NCBI RefSeq assembly: GCF_017355875.1
Contig: NZ_JAFEWC010000001.1
Coordinates: 1,364,001 to 1,428,000 of the forward strand
Direction of reading: 5' to 3'
Length of the DNA stretch: 64,000 nt
From: Aridibaculum aurantiacum
GTDB taxonomy: Bacteria; Bacteroidota; Bacteroidia; Chitinophagales; Chitinophagaceae
The notes under the pieces were generated by a model. It worked only from the letters and a program-made list of their open reading frames with translations. It searched no databases and was not told the origin of the DNA. The stretch's first letter is position 1; each line of letters opens with the position of its first letter. Positions 35,189 to 43,732 of the stretch are shown in pieces. The translations under genes and the position numbers were made by a program.

Positions 35189-36057
35189 TGAATCCGATCA
35201 TTCTTGTTGCAGGAAAAAATGGACAGCTAGGAAGCGAGTTACAACAACTTGAACCTGCTTTTCCTCAATTCATTTTCCAGCTTACAGATCGCTCAACTCT
35301 TGACATCACCGATAAGCAACAGGTTGATGAATACTTTGCAAAATATAAAATTTCTTTTTGCATAAATGCTGCAGCATATACTGCTGTTGATAAAGCTGAG
35401 GCTGAAAAAGAGACTGCATTGTTTGTAAATGAACAAGCAGTTGCCAATCTTGCCAGTGCATGCAAACAGCATAATGCACGTCTTATTCATGTTTCTACTG
35501 ATTATGTTTTCGATGGCAATGCCACCATTCCTTATACTGAAGATCACCCGGTGAGTCCAGTGAATTTTTACGGTGAAACCAAACTCAAAGGAGAGCAGGC
35601 TGCCATGCAGGATCCTTCCTCTATTGTTATACGTACCAGTTGGGTGTATAGCCACTTTGGAAACAATTTTGTAAAGACCATGCTTCGCCTGATGCGTGAC
35701 AGAGATAGCCTGAACGTAGTGAATGACCAGGTTGGATCTCCTACCAATGCTGCTGATCTTGCTAAAGCTATCCTCGACATCATTGTGAAACTGCAAAATC
35801 ATCCAAGTCAACCGGGTGGCATTTATCATTATTCTAATGAAGGAGTCATAAGCTGGTTCCAATTTGCCGAAGCAATAGCCTCTTATTCTGGTACTTCATG
35901 TAAAGTAGGTGCCATACCGTCATCTGCTTATCCCACACCTGCCAAGCGGCCTGCTTATTCTGTATTGAATAAGGAGAAAATCAAAAATGATTTCCAGGTA
36001 CAGGTGCCTCATTGGAAAGAGAGCCTCGACAAATTTTTTAAGCATATGGCTCATTAG
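35188..36057 (+). CDS. rfbD: dTDP-4-dehydrorhamnose reductase
   Basis: 289 residues. GKNGQLGSELQQL gives the nucleotide-binding loop, STDYVFDG the conserved strand, and Tyr128/Lys132 in YGETK the catalytic pair of the extended SDR fold. It reduces dTDP-4-keto-L-rhamnose with NAD(P)H, the last step of dTDP-L-rhamnose synthesis. rfbA, rfbB and rfbC are not in the window. The overlap TAATG with the upstream gene implies coupled translation. Confidence 0.92.
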   Translation: MNPIILVAGKNGQLGSELQQLEPAFPQFIFQLTDRSTLDITDKQQVDEYFAKYKISFCINAAAYTAVDKAEAEKETALFVNEQAVANLASACKQHNARLIHVSTDYVFDGNATIPYTEDHPVSPVNFYGETKLKGEQAAMQDPSSIVIRTSWVYSHFGNNFVKTMLRLMRDRDSLNVVNDQVGSPTNAADLAKAILDIIVKLQNHPSQPGGIYHYSNEGVISWFQFAEAIASYSGTSCKVGAIPSSAYPTPAKRPAYSVLNKEKIKNDFQVQVPHWKESLDKFFKHMAH

Positions 36058-36151
36058 CGTATATTGATAATGTTTTGGAACAGTTGTTGTCTTCACTCCG
36101 AAACATTCCCTAACCGGCAGTATCACAAATGATACTGAAATCAATTGCTTA

Positions 36152-37807
36152 ATGAGTCAGGTTATAGAATTTTTCCAAAAACTACTAGACACTGCCGATT
36201 GGCCACCACGGTGGCATTGCGGTAACTGGACTGACTTTCATGGCTGGATGTATATCATCAGCGACCTGATGATCTGGGCGGCTTATTTTGCTATTCCTCT
36301 TATCATCCTTCGGTATATCACCCGCAGAAGGGATATACGCTTTCATAAAATATATTTCCTTTTTGCTGGGTTTATTCTTGCGTGTGGCTCTACACATTTG
36401 TTAGATGCAATTATTTTTTGGTTTCCTGCTTATAGGTTGAGTGCATTAGTAAGAGTACTAACTGCCACCATTAGCTGGCTTACTGTTTTCTCCTTAATCA
36501 AACTTTTGCCTACCGCTTTCTCACTGCGCACTGCAGAAGAACTTGAATCAGAGATAGACCAAAGACAAAAGGCCGAGGCTGAATTGCAGGTAAAAAATAA
36601 CCTGCTAAACGAAGCACAGGATATTGCCAAGATGGGATACTGGCAGTGGAATGTAGCAGACAACAAGGTGATCTGGAGCAATAGCTTGTATAAGATATAC
36701 GGCGTACAACCAGTAAATAATGGTGGACTGTCTTATGAAGAATTTCTCAGTATGGTGCATCCTGATGATAGGGAATATGTATCAGCCAACATCAAAGAGG
36801 CTTTCGAGAAAAAAGAATTCAAAGAATATTTTCATCGGATAGTGCTTCCGGATGGTTCTGTAAAAACAATGCTTTCTAAAGGCGAGATAATGCTGGACGC
36901 TAACAACCAGGTGCACATGATGATGGGTACAGGGCAGGATGTAACTGAAATGAAGCGAACGGAGCATGAGCTTGTTATCAAAACACAGGAACTGCAGGAG
37001 ACAAATATGGAACTGCAGAATTTTGCTTACATAGCTTCGCATGACCTGCAAGAGCCATTGCGCAAGATCCATACGTTTACGAACATGCTTCACAAGGGTT
37101 ACGACCACCTGATTGACGAGAGGGGCAAAACCTTCATGCAAAAGATCATGCAGTCATCGAGCCGCATGCAAAAGTTGATAGATGACATCCTGTATTTCTC
37201 ACAGTTCAATTCCAGTAAATATTCTTTTGAACAGGTAGATATGGAACAGGTACTGCAGGAAGTAAAAACAGATATTGAGCTTACCATCGAGGATACCAAA
37301 GCCGTTATACAATCAGATAAACTTCCTGTGATAGAAGCTAATTATACACAGGTGCGGCAGTTGTTTCAAAACCTACTTACGAATGCACTAAAGTTTAGGA
37401 AGGAAGGCGTAACACCAGAGATCAAGATCACCTGTAAGTACATGCAAGGCAACATGGTATATGAAGACCTGGTAAACACTAGTCCTGCCAATAACCAATT
37501 GTTGATGAGTCCACTGTTCTGGCAACACCAGAAGTTTGTACAAGTGAAAGTGATAGATAATGGAATTGGATTTGAAAGTGAATATGCTGAGAAGATCTTC
37601 GGGATTTTCCAAAGATTACACGGCAAAAGTGCCTATGAAGGAACCGGTATTGGTTTAGCTATCTGTAAAAAAATAGTTGAAAATCATCATGGCGTTATCA
37701 AAGCCGAAGCGGTGCCAGGAGAAGGTGCAACATTTACTATTACTCTTCCTGTATCGCAGCAAAATTATAGGGCAGGCGGCTCTGCTAAAGCCAAAGAAGG
37801 TGCCTGA
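36152..37807 (+). CDS. Histidine kinase with an ethylene-receptor (ETR1-type) sensor domain
   Basis: 551 residues. Residues 36-120 form three membrane helices with the full ethylene-binding signature of plant ETR1: Asp38, Tyr45, Ile48, Pro49, Ile75, Cys78 and His82 all sit at the ETR1 positions plus 13 (copper ligands in CGSTH). The helix after it keeps VLTA but has Arg where ETR1 has Lys. A PAS domain follows (about 155-270), then HisKA with phospho-acceptor His297 in SHDLQEPLRKI, and HATPase_c with N411 (NLLTNALKF), DNGIGF and EGTGIGLAI. There is no receiver domain and no response regulator nearby. It would sense ethylene or copper at the inner membrane and relay phosphate to an unknown partner. 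It lies 94 bases after rfbD and overlaps the convergent ATP-grasp gene by 43 bases. Confidence 0.92.
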   Translation: MSQVIEFFQKLLDTADWPPRWHCGNWTDFHGWMYIISDLMIWAAYFAIPLIILRYITRRRDIRFHKIYFLFAGFILACGSTHLLDAIIFWFPAYRLSALVRVLTATISWLTVFSLIKLLPTAFSLRTAEELESEIDQRQKAEAELQVKNNLLNEAQDIAKMGYWQWNVADNKVIWSNSLYKIYGVQPVNNGGLSYEEFLSMVHPDDREYVSANIKEAFEKKEFKEYFHRIVLPDGSVKTMLSKGEIMLDANNQVHMMMGTGQDVTEMKRTEHELVIKTQELQETNMELQNFAYIASHDLQEPLRKIHTFTNMLHKGYDHLIDERGKTFMQKIMQSSSRMQKLIDDILYFSQFNSSKYSFEQVDMEQVLQEVKTDIELTIEDTKAVIQSDKLPVIEANYTQVRQLFQNLLTNALKFRKEGVTPEIKITCKYMQGNMVYEDLVNTSPANNQLLMSPLFWQHQKFVQVKVIDNGIGFESEYAEKIFGIFQRLHGKSAYEGTGIGLAICKKIVENHHGVIKAEAVPGEGATFTITLPVSQQNYRAGGSAKAKEGA

Positions 37808-38877
37808 TCTTCTTCTAATTGTTCAGTAAGAACCTGCGCTTCTAAAACTTTTGAATAAGCCGCATCATCTTTAAACATCTTCACGCCATCTTTGAAGCTC
37901 ATAAAGGGTGAGATCTGCTTATTCTGCATGCTGATTTTGTAAAGGTATTTCCAATGGCGAATGATCTCTTTCCAGGCAAAGAAAATGCTGTGATTGGAAT
38001 CATACATATGAGTAGGCTCACTGCCTGCACCATTCAGTTCAATGATAGAAAAATTCTTTCCATGTCTCAGGTCTTCCCAGTTACTGAATTTGATGTCCAT
38101 TCTGCCATAGTAAAAGCCATCTATTTGTTGGCAAACTTTATCAATAGAAGCTTCTAACTGTTCATCAATAACCGCACTGGCATCAATGAACTTTGCTCCA
38201 CGGCAATGGTTGCCATAAGGCACCAGTACCTTCTTTTCTCCTTTTGGAAGTATGTTGTGCAATTGGGCTCCAAATCGCTCTTCTAACACATCTAATTGCA
38301 GTAGGTATCGTTGGTCTTTTTCAAGCAGTTGCCGGATAGTAGAAACGCCATCCCCTTTTATAGTAAGAAATTCTTTAGCTACTATTCCTGTTACATGTCC
38401 TTTCTTTTCATTAGGTAAACGGTAGTAAAATATACCTGCTTCCATTTCATAAGGTATGTATTCCTGTACCAGGTAATCAAGTTGAAGTGTGGTAGCATAT
38501 TCCACTACATCTTGCTTGTTCAGTAATTTTTTTACAGCGCGGCCGCGGCCTCCAATATCAGGTTTGCCTACCAGCGGAAATTTGAAATCTGCATCTTTAA
38601 TTTTTTGCCACACTTCATTAGCTGGTGTTCCTGCTTTTACAAAAAAAGTTCGTGGGTAGTATTCTTGTGGAATGAGATCATAAATCTTCTTTTTCGACTC
38701 CATTAAAAAGCCACCTGTTTCTATGGTAGGATTGGACGCAGTAAAAAAGAAGAAGGACCTGGCTTTTAAACATAACCAAAACCAGTATGGATATACCGGT
38801 GCATAAACTACATGGAACGGCCAGTATTCCCAGTTTAATAACCGGATGAAAAAAGGACGGTTGAGGATTTTTCTCAT
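37765..38877 (-). CDS. ATP-grasp-fold ligase-like protein of unknown substrate
   Basis: 370 residues from the start chosen (MRKILNRPFF); an upstream ATG at 38913 is possible. The ATP-grasp fold is seen in FPLVGKPDIGGRGRAVKKL (about 120-138, phosphate loop), LVQEYIPYEMEAGIFYYR, and the metal-binding end GRMDIKFSNWEDL...FSIIELNGAGSEPTHMYD. It resembles D-alanine-D-alanine-ligase-like proteins annotated only as ATP-grasp. The N-terminal 60 residues are hydrophobic and aromatic. Proximity to cyanophycin synthetase, another ATP-grasp enzyme, is suggestive but tRNA-Gln lies between. Confidence 0.78.
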   Translation of the reverse strand: MRKILNRPFFIRLLNWEYWPFHVVYAPVYPYWFWLCLKARSFFFFTASNPTIETGGFLMESKKKIYDLIPQEYYPRTFFVKAGTPANEVWQKIKDADFKFPLVGKPDIGGRGRAVKKLLNKQDVVEYATTLQLDYLVQEYIPYEMEAGIFYYRLPNEKKGHVTGIVAKEFLTIKGDGVSTIRQLLEKDQRYLLQLDVLEERFGAQLHNILPKGEKKVLVPYGNHCRGAKFIDASAVIDEQLEASIDKVCQQIDGFYYGRMDIKFSNWEDLRHGKNFSIIELNGAGSEPTHMYDSNHSIFFAWKEIIRHWKYLYKISMQNKQISPFMSFKDGVKMFKDDAAYSKVLEAQVLTEQLEEDQAPSLALAEPPAL

Positions 38878-39080
38878 GTACTGAAGGTAAAATTGATAAT
38901 GCTGCAATAGCAAACGACATACTTAAAAAACTTTACCAGCACAATTGGAGTGATCATATTGCCAAAATCAGATTATTACACTGTAAAAGAAATTGAAACT
39001 ATTGAAGGCTAAAGTTATAGCTGAACAAATGCGATGGGAGGGTAGCGGTAGAAGAGGAGTAAAAGCCAGCGTATGAAAAC

Positions 39081-39109
39081 AAAAAAGCTCCAACATGTGG
39101 AGCTTTTTT
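39081..39109 (-). terminator. Terminator after tRNA-Gln
   Basis: AAAAAAGCTCC / GGAGCTTTTTT forms a perfect 11-bp stem with a 7-nt loop, ending 4 bases from the tRNA; on the minus strand a T run follows. Confidence 0.88.
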
Positions 39110-39112
39110 AAG

Positions 39113-39183
39113 TTGGCCTACCTGGATTCGAACCAAGACAAACAGAACCAAAATCTGTCGTACTACCATTATACTATAGGCCA
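39113..39183 (-). tRNA. tRNA-Gln (anticodon TTG)
   Basis: On the minus strand a 71-nt cloverleaf can be folded: acceptor TGGCCTA / TAGGCCA with discriminator A, a D arm with GTAGTAC, an anticodon stem ACAGA/TCTGT around the loop TTTTGGT (anticodon TTG), and a T arm GGTTCGAATCC. The 3' CCA is not encoded (CT follows), as is usual in Bacteroidota. Confidence 0.95.
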
Positions 39184-39312
39184 AACTTTTGTCCCTATCA
39201 TTTCTGAATTGGGAGTGCAAAAATAAGCGTAGATGCTATTGCTCCCAAAGTTTTTCTTTAAAAATTCTTGATCTTTTTTTTACTGCTATATGAAACATGA
39301 AAAACACAGTGG

Positions 39313-41934
39313 TTAAATCTGTTCCTCCTTCTCTTTCAGTCCTTTTATCAGGCTCAAAGCTTCGGCTACCACATCTGCCATAATGGTGATGATAGAACCT
39401 TTCTTTGCATTGTTGTAAGCATGCATGATCGCCTCTTTTTCATTGATGATCACTTCCACAGGTATATCCTGTTTTTTCGTTTCATTGATACCCTGTATCA
39501 GCAAGCCTACTATTTCCTCGGCTGTGCGACCACGCAAGTGCTTGTCTTGCCTGATGATTATCTCGTCAAAGTATTTGCCAGAGATCCTTCCAATTTCAAT
39601 GATGTCTGCATCTCTTCGGTCGCCGGTGCCAGATATGATACCAACTTTCGGCGTACCGTCCAGTTTGTTCACAAAGTCGCAGAGCAATTGCAATCCTGCA
39701 GGGTTGTGCGCATAATCCACCAGGAACTGGAAATTCTTGAACTGAAATAAATTAAGTCTTCCCGGTGTTTGTACTGCTGAAGGGATGAAAGTTTGCAGCG
39801 CTAGCCGTAAGTCTTCAATGGTGATGTTGCGGTATAGGTAAGTAGCCAATACTGCAGGCAATGTATTCATAATGTTGTGAACGGCTTTACCACCATAAGT
39901 AAGCGGAACATCTGTCACCTTCAATACGCGCAACTTCCAGCTGCCTTTCAAAATGGTGATGTAATTGTTCTCGAATACTGAGGCGATGCCACCATTCTTA
40001 CAATGTTCCTGGATACGAGGATTGTTTTCATCCATGCTAAAGAAGGCAACATTGCAGTCCAGACCTTCGTGCATTTTGTATACCAGGTCGTCATCTGCAT
40101 TCAATATGGCATATCCATGCGGGAAAACCGTTTCCGGTACCACCGCTTTTACCCGTGCCATTTTTTCGAGTGTATCAATACCACCCAATCCCATATGATC
40201 TGCACTAACATTGGTAACAATAGCAATGTCGCAATGCCTGAAAGCAAGACCGCTCCTTATTATCCCACCACGTGCACATTCAAGCACTGCAAAATCCACT
40301 GTAGGATCTTTTAAAACAAACTGTGCGCTTACAGGCCCTGTGCAATCGCCGGTCATCATTAGCTCGTTTTGAATATATACACCATCAGATGTAGTAAAGC
40401 CAACTTTGTAACCTGCATGCTTACATATATGTGCTGTAAGCCTGGTAGTGGTTGTTTTTCCGTTGGTACCTGTAATAGCTATTATAGGGATACGGCCATT
40501 GCTGCTCTTAGGAAAAAGCATATCTATTACTGGTTCGGCTACGTTGCGTGCCAGTCCTTCAGATGGCTCCACGTGCATTCTAAAGCCAGGCGCAGCATTT
40601 ACCTCCAGTACAGCTCCTCCATTTTGTGATATAGGTTCGCGCAGGTCTGGCGCCATGATGTCTATACCACAGATATCAAGTCCAATGATCTTTGAAATTC
40701 TTTCGGCCATGAAAATGTTAGAAGGATGCACTTCATCTGTTACATCTGTACTTGTACCTCCTGTACTCAGGTTGGCCGTAGGTTTCAGGTAAACTATTTC
40801 GTCTTTTGCAGGTATGCTATTCACCGTATAGCCTTTTTCATTCAGCATTTTCTCTGTGAACTGATCAACCACAATTTGTGTCAGCACTTTTTCGTGGCCA
40901 TATCCGCGGCGCGGATCACTGTTCACTACATCTATCAAATGTTGAATGGTGTGTTCACCATCACCAACTACATGGGCTGGTGTACGTAATGCTGCACATA
41001 TAAACTTGTGGTTTATAACAAGCAACCTAAAATCATAACCTACAATAAAATTTTCGCAAATAACACTGCGGCTATATACCTGTGCAGCTTCCAAAGCTTT
41101 AAGTGCCTGCTCCCAATCTAGTATATTGGTCGTGGCACCTTTGCCATGGTTGCCATCTATTGGTTTTAAAACAATGGGATAACCAATTTTGTCTATTGCA
41201 TCCTGTAAGCTTTCAGGATCGCGGACTATAGATCCTCTGGGAACAGGAATTTGTGCTGATTCAAGAAGGTTTTTGGTTTCTTCTTTATCGCCTGCTATAT
41301 CTACAGCTATGTTAGATGTGGTGCTTGCTATGGTAGCACGTATACGTTTTTGATGGATACCATAACCAAGTTGCACAAGGCTATGTTTGTTTAGCCTGAT
41401 AAAAGGAATGCCTCTTTGCGTTGCTACTTCCACTATACTTCCGGTTGAAGGACCAAGCCGCGTATTCTCTCTTATCTCGCGCAGTTCCTGTATATCTTTT
41501 TCCAGGTCATATTCCTGCCCATCTACCAGTGCCTGGCAAAAGCGTACAGAAGCTTTTGCAGTATAAACGCCTGCATCTTCTTCCATATAACTGAAAACAA
41601 CATGATATTCTCCTTCTTTACCTGTACTGCGAGTGCGGCCAAAACCGGTATCCATTCCAGCCAGGGTTTGCATTTCAAGCGCTACGTGTTCTATTACATG
41701 ACCCATCCATGTGCCCTCTTCCACACGATGAAAGAAACCGCCGGCAACACCTTCGCTACAGCGGTGAGTGTACAATGAAGGCATCATTTCGCGAAGCCTG
41801 TCAAGGAAACCATCGATCTTATTGGTAGGACGTTGTTCAAGTTCCTGGAGGTCAAGTTTCATTTGTATTAGCTTCGTCCGCCTGATGCTCCAGTAGTTAG
41901 GGCCACGCATCACTTTAATTTCAACGATCTTCAT
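39313..41934 (-). CDS. cphA: Cyanophycin synthetase
   Basis: 873 residues, typical for CphA1. Domain order: an N-terminal domain (1-200) with ARRTKLIQMKLDLQELEQ-type charged start, an ATP-grasp domain (about 205-470, PIDGNHGKGATTNI and GIDIMAPDLREP) that adds aspartate, and a Mur-ligase-like domain (from about 485, with the P-loop GTNGKTTTTRL) that adds arginine. It makes multi-L-arginyl-poly-L-aspartate as a nitrogen and carbon reserve in the cytoplasm. The cyanophycinase gene is divergent, 240 bases away. Confidence 0.95.
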   Translation of the reverse strand: MKIVEIKVMRGPNYWSIRRTKLIQMKLDLQELEQRPTNKIDGFLDRLREMMPSLYTHRCSEGVAGGFFHRVEEGTWMGHVIEHVALEMQTLAGMDTGFGRTRSTGKEGEYHVVFSYMEEDAGVYTAKASVRFCQALVDGQEYDLEKDIQELREIRENTRLGPSTGSIVEVATQRGIPFIRLNKHSLVQLGYGIHQKRIRATIASTTSNIAVDIAGDKEETKNLLESAQIPVPRGSIVRDPESLQDAIDKIGYPIVLKPIDGNHGKGATTNILDWEQALKALEAAQVYSRSVICENFIVGYDFRLLVINHKFICAALRTPAHVVGDGEHTIQHLIDVVNSDPRRGYGHEKVLTQIVVDQFTEKMLNEKGYTVNSIPAKDEIVYLKPTANLSTGGTSTDVTDEVHPSNIFMAERISKIIGLDICGIDIMAPDLREPISQNGGAVLEVNAAPGFRMHVEPSEGLARNVAEPVIDMLFPKSSNGRIPIIAITGTNGKTTTTRLTAHICKHAGYKVGFTTSDGVYIQNELMMTGDCTGPVSAQFVLKDPTVDFAVLECARGGIIRSGLAFRHCDIAIVTNVSADHMGLGGIDTLEKMARVKAVVPETVFPHGYAILNADDDLVYKMHEGLDCNVAFFSMDENNPRIQEHCKNGGIASVFENNYITILKGSWKLRVLKVTDVPLTYGGKAVHNIMNTLPAVLATYLYRNITIEDLRLALQTFIPSAVQTPGRLNLFQFKNFQFLVDYAHNPAGLQLLCDFVNKLDGTPKVGIISGTGDRRDADIIEIGRISGKYFDEIIIRQDKHLRGRTAEEIVGLLIQGINETKKQDIPVEVIINEKEAIMHAYNNAKKGSIITIMADVVAEALSLIKGLKEKEEQI

Positions 41935-42146
41935 CTGTGTAGTTGTGGTGTTTCTTTTTATGAACTAATTGATGATCAGCTTATAGCCAATCTTGCTGAA
42001 GGTAATAAAATTAGTATACCAGTATAAGATATAGCACTAGTGGAGCGTTGATACTGATGTTAACGTGACCCATATACCCATAGTTTAAAAAACGATAAAA
42101 ACGATGTGCAAATGCTGATTAGCCGCAAACCGCTTTTATAATCAGT

Positions 42147-42154
42147 TACATTTG
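42147..42154 (+). promoter_or_regulatory. Candidate -7 box for cyanophycinase
   Basis: TACATTTG fits TAnnTTTG, 20 bases before the cphB start codon. The 240-bp divergent spacer also contains a TTAGCCGC stretch but no clear -33 box. Confidence 0.42.
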
Positions 42155-42174
42155 CGCTTGTTTATACCTTAATA

Positions 42175-43065
42175 ATGTCTTACCCAAAGGGAAAATTAAT
42201 AGCAATAGGAGGCGCTGAAGACAAGGGGACAAACCTGGAAAAAGGACTTATCAGCCGCAATAATCTCAATTTTTTTGAACTGGGCATTTTACGCCGCATA
42301 GTAGAAGAGGCTGGTGGATTAATGGCACGTATTGAAGTCATCACCACTGCTTCTATGATACCTTTTGAAGTTGGTAATAATTACCTGGAAGCATTTGGTC
42401 GCATTGGCTGTACCCATGTGGGATTGATGCATATACGCAACCGTGAAGATGTAAACAAGCCTGAATACCTGAAGCGAATAGAAGAATGTGATGCAGTAAT
42501 GTTTAGTGGTGGCAACCAGCTCAGGTTATCGGCCACTTTTGGCGGTACTAAATTCCTTCGCACTATTCTCCTTCGTTATCATAATGAAGAATTTGTAATC
42601 GCCGGTACATCGGCAGGCGCAATGGCTATGAGCAATACTATGATCTACGAAGGAGAAGCCAGCCGTGCGCATTTAAAGGGTGAAGTAAAAATAACCACCG
42701 GTCTTGCTTTCATGGATAACGTGATCTTCGACTCTCACTTTGAAAAACGTGGCCGTTTTGGAAGGCTGGCACAGGCTGTTGGTGCTAATCCTTCTGCTAT
42801 CGGTATCGGACTTGGAGAAGATACCGGCATGCTTATCACCGATGGAAATAAGATGGAAGCCATAGGCAGCGGAATGGTCATCATCATCGATGGTCATGGT
42901 ATCATGCATTCCAACATTGCCGATATTCCTGTAGGCAATCCCATTAGCATGGAAGGTTTGCAGGTTCACATTTGCGCCAAAGGCAATGGTTACTTAATTG
43001 ACGACAGGAAATTTGTAGAAAAAATGGGAGCAGTAACTACTCCCATTATGCAAGATGTTGAATAA
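42175..43065 (+). CDS. cphB: Cyanophycinase
   Basis: 296 residues, serine peptidase family S51. The nucleophile Ser146 is in AGTSAGAMAMSN; conserved flanks are SGGNQLRL (about 111-117), FDSHFEKRGRFGRLA with the active-site His, and GIGLGEDTGML. It splits cyanophycin to beta-Asp-Arg dipeptides. Together with the divergent cphA it makes a storage and mobilisation pair. No signal peptide, so it is the intracellular CphB type and not an extracellular CphE. Confidence 0.95.
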   Translation: MSYPKGKLIAIGGAEDKGTNLEKGLISRNNLNFFELGILRRIVEEAGGLMARIEVITTASMIPFEVGNNYLEAFGRIGCTHVGLMHIRNREDVNKPEYLKRIEECDAVMFSGGNQLRLSATFGGTKFLRTILLRYHNEEFVIAGTSAGAMAMSNTMIYEGEASRAHLKGEVKITTGLAFMDNVIFDSHFEKRGRFGRLAQAVGANPSAIGIGLGEDTGMLITDGNKMEAIGSGMVIIIDGHGIMHSNIADIPVGNPISMEGLQVHICAKGNGYLIDDRKFVEKMGAVTTPIMQDVE

Positions 43066-43082
43066 AATATCTTGATCTCCTA

Positions 43083-43685
43083 CTAAAGATATACTACCTG
43101 GTTAGGCGGCGTTTGTAGCTTTTTTACTATTGAATAAATGCAATATCCAAAAGCAATTGCGCCAACTATCAAAGTGCCTGTTGTTCCCAGTATCTCCGCT
43201 ATTTTAGCAAACAAGAATTTCATTCCTGCCCTGCGGCCAGATGTTTCCACTTGTCCACCACCTTCCAATATTTCTGCATCCATATAAATGACCCAGGTAA
43301 ATAAAGCAGTAAAAAATAAACCCAGAAGGGGAGAGGAAATTGTTTTCAGCGTGCTTTGTCTTTCTATTGAAGGCGTAAGATTTTGCCTACTATTGATGTA
43401 AGCAACAACATCAGCCAACTCTTGTGTAGTGGTAAACTGCAGCGGTATCTTTTTGTTATCAGCTTTTACTTCCAGTTTGGTTGCATTGTTTTCAAGATGC
43501 GTAAGCTCGTGGATGGCTGAAATCTCAATCGTTTTCTTTTCCTTGAAAAGCCCTTTCTTATTAAAGCTTTCAAGAAAATCTTCACCTGATTTGAACGACT
43601 TGTTCATCATTAGTAGTTGGTTGTCATGCACCAACATACTTTTCCAACTTTTCTCGTTAGTAAGGGTGTATAAGTTTTGGCTCAT
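43083..43685 (-). CDS. Two-helix membrane protein of unknown function
   Basis: 200 residues from the start chosen at 43685 (MSQNLYTLTNEKSW). The first 110 residues are a soluble, charged domain (INTYTL-type start, FKSGEDFLESFNKKG, EISAIHELTHLENN); two membrane helices follow (about 120-138 and 172-190), each followed by charged residues. It resembles a PH-like or YcxB-like membrane-associated domain in layout but I cannot name a family. The HELTH string is probably not a protease site, as it lies in a strand-rich segment without further His/Glu ligands. It is divergent from GH125 and convergent with cphB. Confidence 0.68.
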   Translation of the reverse strand: MSQNLYTLTNEKSWKSMLVHDNQLLMMNKSFKSGEDFLESFNKKGLFKEKKTIEISAIHELTHLENNATKLEVKADNKKIPLQFTTTQELADVVAYINSRQNLTPSIERQSTLKTISSPLLGLFFTALFTWVIYMDAEILEGGGQVETSGRRAGMKFLFAKIAEILGTTGTLIVGAIAFGYCIYSIVKKLQTPPNQVVYL

Positions 43686-43732
43686 TGGGTTGATTTTGGT
43701 GAATAAATGTATAATTTCCTTCAAATAATTTT

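Noticed and set aside
43083-43685. Zinc protease suggested by HELTH in the two-helix membrane protein
   Set aside because: The string stands in a strand-rich region, there is no third metal ligand, and the rest of the protein does not resemble any zincin.
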